64,000 nucleotides of DNA, taken from NCBI RefSeq assembly GCF_002119805.1, contig NZ_CP021059.1:744001-808000 (forward strand), given 5' to 3'. Below are positions 57,350 through 64,000 of the stretch, one piece after another; position 1 is the stretch's first letter, and every line of letters begins with the position of its first letter. The translations under genes and the position numbers were made by a program. A model generated the notes under the pieces. It was not told where the DNA came from and made no database searches. It worked only from the letters and a program-made list of their open reading frames with translations. The stretch comes from Macrococcoides canis (GTDB lineage: Bacteria > Bacillota > Bacilli > Staphylococcales > Staphylococcaceae).

Positions 57350-58855
57350 ATGAAGAAGATTACGATAAAAAGAAGAGATTACAGAAGACCGAAACGTCTG
57401 TTCTATGAAGAACAAAATAAGCGTCATATATTTCCGTATCTGCATAAGAAAGATGAAGAGAAACTGATCATTGAACCTGACGTCAAGGAGACAGTGGAAG
57501 AAAGTGCTGTCGTTCCGCCGGGAATCGAACCCAGTGCACCGCTAAAAAGGACACAGGACGCAACAAGGTCAAGTGATACGGAGCACGTCGCACAAGAAGA
57601 GACAGTAGCGCAGGATGCTGAAGAGACGCAGGATGCTGAAGAGACGCAGGATGCTGAAACTACTGAAGTGTCTGAAACAGCACAAGAACAAGAAGATATA
57701 GAAACACATGAAGTGACCGAAGAATATGCAGAAGAACCGGTTGAAGAAACGCCGATTGAAGAAGAACCGGAAGAATCTGCAGGCAGCTTTAAATGGTTAC
57801 TGCTGCTACTTGCGGGTATTCTAATAGGGATTATGCTTGCTGCACTGTTATTGCCAAAGGTGTTCCAGCAAAAAGATAAACCACAGGAAAAAGCGGCGCT
57901 TTCTCAGACAGAACTTATTGCAAAGAATAAGGATACGGTCGTGACGGTTACAAATCTGCAGAAAGCATCAACAGATGAACCGATTGATGAACAGGCTTCT
58001 GAAAAAGCACCTGAGGAAACAGGTATCGGTAGTGGTGTTATCTATAAGCTTGATGAAAAATATGCATATATCGTAACGAACTATCATGTTGTAGGAAAAG
58101 CACCTGAAATAGAAGTGACACAAGATAAGCTGAAAGAGAAGGCGACGCTTATCGGCAAGGATATATGGACCGATATCGCAGTGATCAGAATACCGAAGGG
58201 TAATCTGAAATCTACTGTTACGTTCGGTGACAGCAGTAAGCTTGAAGCAGGAGAACCTGTGCTGGCACTCGGTAGTCCGCTCGGTAAAATCTTTGCAGGG
58301 AGTGTGACAAGCGGCATCGTCTCAGGACTGGATAGAACGGTACCTGTAGATATTGATGGCGATAATCAGTATGACTGGTCGATGGATGTCATCCAGACGG
58401 ACGCTGCAATCAATCCAGGTAATTCAGGCGGTGCGCTGTTCAATGATAAGGGTGAGATGGTTGGACTGAATTCGCTTAAGATTACGATGAACGGTGTAGA
58501 AGGTATTGCGTTCTCGATTCCTGCAAACGAAGTCAGAAAAGATATTAAAGCATTAGAAGAAACAGGTTCAATCAAGCGTCCGAAACTGGGTGTCAGCGTT
58601 GAAGATCTAGCGACAGCTGGATATATCGGAAACTTGACACAAGGTGTGCAGATCATGGAAGTAGAGGCATCATCTGTCGCACAGCAGGCAGGTCTTATAC
58701 AGGGTGACGTTATTACGCATCTAGATGATAAGAAGATCGAAGATAAGATTCACTTTAGAAAAGTTCTGTTTAATGATGTGAAGATCGGTGAAACGATAAC
58801 GGTTAAGATTGAAAGACAAGGTGTCAAAAAGACGATTAAACTTAAACTAAAGTAA
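57350..58855 (+). CDS. htrA: HtrA-like membrane-anchored serine protease
   Basis: A 501-residue quality-control protease. A long acidic cytoplasmic N-terminus (about 1-145) is followed by one helix (WLLLLLAGILIGIMLAALLL), an external trypsin-like domain and a PDZ domain (from about residue 400). The triad is His in TNYHVVG, Asp in TDIAVIR and Ser in NPGNSGGALF. The N-terminus holds an 18-bp tandem repeat (57610-57662) encoding AQDAEE-type hexads. S. aureus has a similar HtrA with a long N-terminus at this locus. Confidence 0.92.
   Translation: MKKITIKRRDYRRPKRLFYEEQNKRHIFPYLHKKDEEKLIIEPDVKETVEESAVVPPGIEPSAPLKRTQDATRSSDTEHVAQEETVAQDAEETQDAEETQDAETTEVSETAQEQEDIETHEVTEEYAEEPVEETPIEEEPEESAGSFKWLLLLLAGILIGIMLAALLLPKVFQQKDKPQEKAALSQTELIAKNKDTVVTVTNLQKASTDEPIDEQASEKAPEETGIGSGVIYKLDEKYAYIVTNYHVVGKAPEIEVTQDKLKEKATLIGKDIWTDIAVIRIPKGNLKSTVTFGDSSKLEAGEPVLALGSPLGKIFAGSVTSGIVSGLDRTVPVDIDGDNQYDWSMDVIQTDAAINPGNSGGALFNDKGEMVGLNSLKITMNGVEGIAFSIPANEVRKDIKALEETGSIKRPKLGVSVEDLATAGYIGNLTQGVQIMEVEASSVAQQAGLIQGDVITHLDDKKIEDKIHFRKVLFNDVKIGETITVKIERQGVKKTIKLKLK
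57610..57662 (+). repeat. 18-bp tandem repeat in the htrA N-terminus
   Basis: GCAGGATGCTGAAGAGAC occurs twice in succession and a third time with changes at the end. Each unit is six codons, so copy-number change keeps the frame and alters the length of the acidic cytoplasmic segment. Confidence 0.85.
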
Positions 58856-58864
58856 GGAAGAACA

Positions 58865-60211
58865 ATGATGACGAAGCTATTAATGCGACTTACACCACAG
58901 CAAGGTATTGTACTCTATTACCTTGTTGCGATATTTATTTCATTCTTATTGCTGCGTATTCCGTATGTACATAAAGAAGGGATTACAATTTCATATATTG
59001 ATTCGCTGTTTGTCGCAGTGTCAGGCATCAGTGTGACAGGTTTGTCCCCTGTATCTATCGTGGATACATATTCGACATTCGGTCAGATGATGATTATTCT
59101 CATACTGAACCTGGGAGGTATCGGCGTTATGGCGATGGGTACGCTCTTATGGGTCATTCTCGGTAAGAAGATTGGAATGCGTGAACGTCAGCTTATCATG
59201 GTCGATCATAACCAGAACAAGATGAGTGGGGTCGTTACGTTGATACTCGAGATCGTTAAGACGATGCTCGCGATCGAACTGTTCGGAGCGTTACTGCTGG
59301 CCTTTTATTTCTACAAGGATATGGATAGTGTTACAACTGCACTGTTCCATGGCATGTTTGCAGCAGTATCCGCAACGACCAATGGGGGTCTCGACATTAC
59401 TGGTGACAGTTTAAATTCTTATGCGGATGATTACTTCGTACAGACGATAACGATGTTTCTCATCGTACTTGGAGCCATCGGGTTTCCTGTACTCATCGAA
59501 GTAAAGAGTTATTTGACGAACAAGATACCGAACTTTCGCTTCAGCCTCTTTGCTAAGCTGACGATCGTTACATATTTGCTGTTATTTATCGTCGGGACAC
59601 TGACGATTTACTTGTTTGAATATCATCATGCCTTTAAATCAATTTCTTGGCATAAAGCATTATTTTATGCGATGTTCCAGTCAGCGTCGACACGTAGTGC
59701 CGGATTAACGACCATCGACCTGACACAGCTGACAGATGCTACACAGTTCTTTATGTCCGGACTGATGTTCATCGGTTCGAGTCCAAGTTCGGTAGGTGGC
59801 GGTATCAGAACGACGACATTTGCGATACTGATATTATTTCTTATCAACTATAGTAACGGCAGAAATTCAATTAAAGTCTTCAACAAGGAGATCGATCCGA
59901 TTGATATTAATCGTTCATTTGCGGTTATGGTCCTTGCGACTTTAATTTGTTTTATCGGTCTGTTACTCATACTCTCATTTGAAAATGGGAAATATGGTCT
60001 GCTTGAAATTTTCTTTGAAGTGATGAGTGCGTTCGGAACGTGCGGACTGTCTCTCGGCATCACTGCGGATCTGTCTAACTTGAGTAAGGTGGTCATCATG
60101 ATCCTGATGTTTATCGGACGTGTCGGACTGATTTCCTTTATTATTATGCTCGGTGGGAAGGCTGAACCAGAGAAGTTCAGATATCCGAAAGAACGCATCA
60201 TGATCGGCTGA
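58865..60211 (+). CDS. ktrB: Ktr potassium uptake membrane subunit (KtrB/KtrD, TrkH family)
   Basis: Integral membrane component of a K+ uptake system (448 aa). Four repeated M1-P-M2 units of the TrkH/KtrB type; selectivity-filter-like sequences include AVSGISVTGLS, AVSATTNGGLD, SASTRSAGLTT and AFGTCGLSLG with the key glycines. The partner RCK subunit KtrA/KtrC is not in the window. It starts 10 bases after htrA, suggesting co-transcription, and in S. aureus a Ktr gene occupies this place. ATG at 58865 or 58868 are both possible. Confidence 0.9.
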   Translation: MMTKLLMRLTPQQGIVLYYLVAIFISFLLLRIPYVHKEGITISYIDSLFVAVSGISVTGLSPVSIVDTYSTFGQMMIILILNLGGIGVMAMGTLLWVILGKKIGMRERQLIMVDHNQNKMSGVVTLILEIVKTMLAIELFGALLLAFYFYKDMDSVTTALFHGMFAAVSATTNGGLDITGDSLNSYADDYFVQTITMFLIVLGAIGFPVLIEVKSYLTNKIPNFRFSLFAKLTIVTYLLLFIVGTLTIYLFEYHHAFKSISWHKALFYAMFQSASTRSAGLTTIDLTQLTDATQFFMSGLMFIGSSPSSVGGGIRTTTFAILILFLINYSNGRNSIKVFNKEIDPIDINRSFAVMVLATLICFIGLLLILSFENGKYGLLEIFFEVMSAFGTCGLSLGITADLSNLSKVVIMILMFIGRVGLISFIIMLGGKAEPEKFRYPKERIMIG

Positions 60212-60243
60212 TTGATAATGAAGCTGATAGAACATCATAAAAA

Positions 60244-60294
60244 GAACCCGCATGATATGAAGAAGATGTCTTTCTTCGCATCATGCGGGTTTTA
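60244..60294. terminator. Bidirectional terminator between ktrB and the histidine kinase gene
   Basis: AACCCGCATGAT pairs with ATCATGCGGGTT around a long loop that itself contains a small GAAGAAGA/TCTTTCTTC stem. The kinase stop codon is next to its right side. Confidence 0.8.
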
Positions 60295-61755
60295 TTGTAC
60301 TGTCGGGAATGAGATGATGAATGTCGTGCCTTTTTCTTTACTGGATATGACTTCGATCAAACCGTGATGTGCGTCAACGATACTTTTAGTAACAGGAAGA
60401 CCGAGCCCAGTGCCGTGCAGTTTTGTCGTAAAGAAAGGATTGAAGAGCTCCTGCTGCACGTCTGTATCCATGCCTTCACCATTATCGATAAAACGGATTT
60501 CAGTGAAACCATTTCTATTCTCGACGGTAATCTTGAGTATGGCGGGGTCTGAATGTGTCATCGCATCTTTGGCGTTCTGAATCAAGTTGATGAGGACCTG
60601 CTTGAACTGATCTTTAGAGACATTGATGAATGTCGGTTCATCTGTAAACTGTTTGACGACCATAATGTTGTGGATAGCCATGTCGTAATCCAGGAAATTC
60701 AGTATATCGCGTATTATTTCTCTGGCATCCACACGTTCCACATCGACTGTCGTCGGTTTACCAAGCAGAAGAAACTGACTGACGATTAAGTTGATTCGTT
60801 CGAGCTCGCTTTTAACGATATTGAACTTCTGATTTTTATGATCAGGATCGTACTGCATTTCAAGTAACTCTACGAATCCTTTTATTGAAGTTAGCGGGTT
60901 CTTGATTTCATGCGCTGTATTGGCTGCCAGTAAGCCGATAATTTCTTTACGCTGCGTGTTGATATCTTCAAGCACCTTTTCGTTGGCACGCTTATTTCTG
61001 TAGCTGATATATAATAGATGCAGCGTTGAGAAGATCAAAGATGCGATAAGCGTATAGATAAGGGAGGAGCTATAGACATCATAGTAGATATTCCTGTTTG
61101 AAGTCAGCGTAATCTCCCATGGCACCTTTAGAAATTTCTCGCTCGTAGAAATTGAATTTCTGCGTGGATTGATAGACTCGAAGATAGTCTGTCCATCGAA
61201 ATCTTTAATTGTGACGGTCGTATCCTTTTGCAGGGAATCGATCACCGCACCAATTGTATTCACATCAATTTCCATCGTGATGATATACTGCTTGTCTGAT
61301 TTATTTACGCTTCTTGAAATGTAGAAGACCTTCTTATTAAATTCATTTTTTGTGACACTACTGATTGAAGCGTGATTTGAGTTCGGCTGAATATTTTCCA
61401 TAAAGAATGCTCTCGTCTTTAGTTTACTGCCAACCAGCATCTCGGAAGTTGCATGCACAATCGTATTCTTATCGTCCAGTATATAGATGTTGATGACACG
61501 AGGGTCATTATCCTTGATCTCATGCATTCTCTTTTCGACAGCGGTTGTATACTGAAATGCTGTCGTAAGATTATCGGTGATTGACAGCGACTCATTGATA
61601 AATGAATCGACCTGATTAGAATGAATATTGATTGAGCGTCTGAACTCATCGATGATTCTTTCTTTCTCTATTTCTGCAAGTGAATAAGTTATCAGTATAT
61701 TCATCAGAATAAATAGTATAATATGATAAAGTACATTCTTTTTTATATTTTTCAT
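60292..61755 (-). CDS. Orphan sensor histidine kinase with extracellular sensor domain
   Basis: A 487-residue membrane sensor kinase. Helix 1 (about 8-28), an extracytoplasmic sensor of about 195 residues, helix 2 ([19 protein letters not shown]), then HisKA with [18 protein letters not shown] carrying the phospho-accepting His, and HATPase with [19 protein letters not shown] and [12 protein letters not shown]. The sensor resembles Cache-type small-molecule domains. The kinase core is like sporulation kinases of Bacillus, although no response regulator gene lies nearby and the organism is not expected to sporulate. It diverges from the degenerate metallophosphoesterase gene over 41 bases. Confidence 0.88.
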
Positions 61756-61796
61756 AGGCACTCCACAGTAATTATTTTATAAGGGCAGGGGATTTC

Positions 61797-62657
61797 ATGA
61801 AGAAAGGTATTATTAATATCCATATTATCATAACAAGCGATATATGCGGGAGAATGTTCAGCGAAAGAAATCATCCCGGACTGATAAAAGCAGCGACATT
61901 TGCGAGAATGCATCGAACAGGTGATGAGCTGTTGCTGTTGAATAATGGACAGACGTTAACGGGTTCATCTGCTGCAGAATACTTTGCAGATCATCGTTCC
62001 TTCAGACGCAATCCGCAGATTACGATAATGAATGCGATGCACTACGATGCGAGCAATATTAGTATCCATGACTTTAAGCTCGGCAGAATGTATTTCAACC
62101 GTTCACATAGTTTAAGCGATTTCCCGTTTCTTTCGGTGAATATCATCAATTCACGAACGAAGGAACCTTACTATAATAAACCTTATATTATCAAGACGAT
62201 TAAGGGCATCAAGATTGCGGTGATTGCCATGAGTGAAACTGGAGATGTCACTGATATTATTGAAGATATTGAAGTGGAGCATCCAGTCAATGCTGCACGC
62301 ACGTGGATACGATATCTGTATGACGAGGAGAATCCGGATTTTGTTATCGGCCTGCATAACGGGGATATTCATTCGATCGAAAAAGACGGCCATCTACGTA
62401 CGGAAGGGCTGGATCTAATTATTACGAACAGTAAAGAAAGGCTGCAGGAAACCAATAGAGAGATCATCTATACAGCAGATCAGGAACTTTTGACACAAGT
62501 CGATCTGGAATTTAAGGAACGTACGAATTCCTTTGAATATATTAGAAAGCATGTCGCGAATGTCAGTGTCGATCTGTATCCTAATGATCCGAACCTGATG
62601 GAGAAAGTCTATTATGATGAGAAAGAATATAGAAAGTACAGAAAGCAAGCAGAATAG
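61797..62657 (+). CDS. Degenerate 5'-nucleotidase/metallophosphoesterase-like protein
   Basis: A 286-residue protein without a signal peptide that follows the UshA/5'-nucleotidase metallophosphoesterase pattern: IIITSDICGRMF (12-21), LLLLNNGQTLTGSS (45-58), MNAMHYDASNISIHDF (78-93) and VIGLHNGDIH. The usual metal ligands are altered. D-x-H becomes D-I-C (Cys17), GD becomes GQ (Gln52), and GNHE becomes SIHD. The C-terminal nucleotide-binding domain of UshA is absent. I infer a non-catalytic or altered-specificity protein. The gene stands alone after a short divergent spacer with the kinase gene. Confidence 0.72.
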   Translation: MKKGIINIHIIITSDICGRMFSERNHPGLIKAATFARMHRTGDELLLLNNGQTLTGSSAAEYFADHRSFRRNPQITIMNAMHYDASNISIHDFKLGRMYFNRSHSLSDFPFLSVNIINSRTKEPYYNKPYIIKTIKGIKIAVIAMSETGDVTDIIEDIEVEHPVNAARTWIRYLYDEENPDFVIGLHNGDIHSIEKDGHLRTEGLDLIITNSKERLQETNREIIYTADQELLTQVDLEFKERTNSFEYIRKHVANVSVDLYPNDPNLMEKVYYDEKEYRKYRKQAE

Positions 62658-62664
62658 CGATAAA

Positions 62665-62738
62665 GAAAGAGGCTAGAGATAAGAATATCTAGCCTCTTTC
62701 GATTAATTGAATGAATGGCAGTACACTTTTGTCCTGCC
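62665..62738. repeat. Terminator and decayed third copy of the multi-hairpin element
   Basis: GAAAGAGGCTAGA pairs with TCTAGCCTCTTTC (62665-62700), serving as terminator after the metallophosphoesterase-like gene. The bases at about 62715-62738 read GGCAGTACACTTTTGTCC and GCCTC, matching the closing end of the elements at 44.9 and 48.6 kb with few changes. The central long stem is gone. It lies again between convergent genes. Confidence 0.65.
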
Positions 62739-62742
62739 TCTT

Positions 62743-63345
62743 CTACTGTCCATAGATAATAATAAGCGCAATAATAGCAATAACTGCTCCGAGCACGGGT
62801 GTTATCAGTCGTTTCGTATAAAGATAGCTGAATGATAATACGAGCTGTATGATTAACAGCATTGCGACAACGTTTATGTTGACGGCATAGCTAAACAGCA
62901 GCGCAGATAAGAGACTGCTGATAACAGCTGCAGCTACAGGATGCATATAACGCGACAGATTGTCCTGCAGTAGTGCACGCATAAATAGCTCATGTAATGG
63001 AACAGCAACAACCAAAGTGATAATGAGCTGCCATTTATAGTACACACCCATTGCTACAAGTTCACTGAGCAGCGCAGTAAATGATAGTGCGATATTCATC
63101 TGGAGCAGCACATGATAGATCAAGATGATGATAACGCTCGTTATCACTCCCACACCGATAGACGTCATCAGTCGTTTCGATGTGATATTACGCTCATAGA
63201 AGATATAGCCGAGCGATGAAAAGAGCAGCAGACCGGTATAGACGTACCAGAACACCTGTGTTTCATCGCGTAATAACAAGAGTACCACATGCATGAAAGC
63301 ATAGATCGCAAATAATACGATAAGCGCGCGGTCAACTTTTTTCAC
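62743..63345 (-). CDS. CPBP (CAAX protease-like) membrane protein with altered active site
   Basis: A 200-residue protein with about six to seven membrane helices. The segment VPLHELFMRALLQ corresponds to motif 1 (EExxxR) of the CPBP/Abi family, but the first Glu is His. The second motif histidine (FxxxH) is not visible in LLSALLFSYAV, so activity as a protease is doubtful. The GTG start at 63345 lies two bases after ykvS, whose GAGG near the stop serves as ribosome-binding site. Confidence 0.7.
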   Translation of the reverse strand: MKKVDRALIVLFAIYAFMHVVLLLLRDETQVFWYVYTGLLLFSSLGYIFYERNITSKRLMTSIGVGVITSVIIILIYHVLLQMNIALSFTALLSELVAMGVYYKWQLIITLVVAVPLHELFMRALLQDNLSRYMHPVAAAVISSLLSALLFSYAVNINVVAMLLIIQLVLSFSYLYTKRLITPVLGAVIAIIALIIIYGQ

Positions 63346-63347
63346 GG

Positions 63348-63530
63348 CTATGCCTCGTGAATGATCTTATAGCGTTTATGGTTGATTACAGTTCTTTCTG
63401 GTATTTCAAGCTTTTCAAAGTTTTCCATGTACGTACAGTCAACGATCACAGAATTTTCATTGATTTTCTCGACCACACCTTGCAGGCCGTCATGAAATTC
63501 AATGATATCTCCAATTTTAGCAACAGTCAT
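63348..63530 (-). CDS. ykvS: YkvS/DUF2187 family protein
   Basis: A 60-residue protein of the DUF2187 (YkvS) family, identified by VAKIGDIIEFHDGLQGVVEKINENSVIVD and the TVINHKRYKII end, an SH3-like barrel of unknown function. The ATG at 63530 follows AGGAGG with normal spacing; the next in-frame upstream codons overlap this site. Probably co-transcribed with the CPBP gene. Confidence 0.85.
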   Translation of the reverse strand: MTVAKIGDIIEFHDGLQGVVEKINENSVIVDCTYMENFEKLEIPERTVINHKRYKIIHEA

Positions 63531-63596
63531 AGTCATCCTCCTCAAAAAAAGTACTAATGCATATTATACTAGAAAAGCATGCTGATGAGTATCATT

Positions 63597-64000
63597 TTAT
63601 ATCAATTTCTGAAGTTTCTTCTGGCAGGACTTACGATAGGCTTTCAGTGAAGAAGTGCTCAAGTTCATCAGCTGTGCAATTTCTTTCTGCTTATAGCCTT
63701 CTAACGTCAGCATAAGCCATGTATATTCATTCGGTTTAAGTAACTCTATAAATGACTGATATTCTACGAGAGATTCATCCTGATACGTCATTGTTTCCAG
63801 TGCTTCCATCGGTGCATAACGATCCAGTTCACGCTTCAATCTGCGAATTTCATCGATAAAGCAGAAGTTCAGCTTCGTAAAGATGTACTGCTGCATATCT
63901 GGCGTCTTCGTAGGATCATACGTATGATAGATATCCCATAGTTTGATTGTGGCGAGCTGATACATATCATCATACATGTAATGCAGGCGATATTTATGGA
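63597..64000 (-). CDS. SigS-like alternative sigma factor, 5' end outside the window
   Basis: The frame is open to the window end, giving about 134 residues of a small sigma-70 family protein. Region 2 is partly visible (YMYDDMYQLATIKLWDIYHTYDP, TKLNFCFIDEIRRLKRELD) and region 4 is seen as YTWLMLTLEGYKQKEIAQLM followed by LSTSSLKAYRKSCQKKL. The spacing and pattern LNFCFID and LEGYKQKEIA resemble S. aureus SigS more than SigH or ECF sigma factors. In S. aureus SigS responds to stress and DNA damage. The start codon is not seen. Confidence 0.65.
   Translation of the reverse strand, partial: HKYRLHYMYDDMYQLATIKLWDIYHTYDPTKTPDMQQYIFTKLNFCFIDEIRRLKRELDRYAPMEALETMTYQDESLVEYQSFIELLKPNEYTWLMLTLEGYKQKEIAQLMNLSTSSLKAYRKSCQKKLQKLI

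Overview
The window is ordinary low-GC Gram-positive chromosome. Its gene order and protein sequences point to the family Staphylococcaceae, most likely Macrococcus or a close relative. The order spsB-addBA-yisK-yisL, med-fabH-fabF-opp/app, trpS-spxA-mecA-coiA-pepF-rsaE-yjbH, relQ-nadK-rluD-mgtE, fabI, yjcGH, ugtP/ltaA, murE-prfC-terC-htrA-ktr follows the Staphylococcus/Bacillus backbone. A Bacillus-type Fnr with a C-terminal iron-sulfur motif, which I do not expect in S. aureus, argues for Macrococcus over Staphylococcus. The assignment is inferred from sequence alone. I saw no prophage, insertion sequence, CRISPR array, tRNA or rRNA.

Layout. 1-9.6 kb: signal peptidase SpsB, the AddAB recombination nuclease with a translationally coupled unknown membrane protein, and YisK/YisL. 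10-15 kb: a membrane-anchored, catalytically dead-looking GH13 protein, CoA-disulfide reductase, a HAD phosphatase and SufT. 15-22 kb: divergent fnr and clpB (CtsR operator), YjzD, Med, and fabH-fabF (FapR box). 22-30 kb: an oligopeptide ABC operon with a strong promoter and leader hairpin, a 47-residue acidic ORF, a DUF2087 protein and an ABC exporter. 30-36 kb: TrpS, Spx, MecA, CoiA and PepF, then the small RNA RsaE/RoxS with a Rex-like operator. 36-45 kb: YjbH/YjbI, a CYTH protein, the relQ-nadK-rluD-mgtE-antiporter operon and fabI (second FapR box). 45-54 kb: YjcG, YjcH, an AI-2E family exporter, the lipoteichoic-acid glycolipid genes (galU, ugtP, ltaA) and an ABC-2 transporter pair. 53-64 kb: murE-yueH-prfC-terC-htrA-ktrB, an orphan histidine kinase divergent from a degenerate metallophosphoesterase, a CPBP membrane protein, YkvS and the end of a SigS-like sigma factor.

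Recurring themes are redox and respiration sensing (Fnr, the Rex-like site at rsaE, Spx/YjbH, CoA-disulfide reductase, truncated haemoglobin), protein quality control (ClpB, MecA, YjbH, HtrA, PepF), competence-related factors (Med, MecA, CoiA), FapR-controlled fatty-acid synthesis, and envelope assembly (MurE, GalU, UgtP, LtaA, SpsB).

The least explained part is non-coding. Spacers between convergent genes hold several repeat families: two arrays with a 40-bp period (about 11.7-12.1 kb and 30.1-30.3 kb) that differ in sequence but share the core ATGTGC-N16-GCCCAAA in the same register; a 121-bp nested palindrome in tandem at 14.7 kb with a diverged half copy at 10.05 kb; and a roughly 165-bp multi-hairpin element at 44.9 and 48.6 kb, identical over 95 bp, with a decayed relative at 62.7 kb. 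These repeats, together with two apparent pseudoenzymes, are the best candidates for something undescribed.
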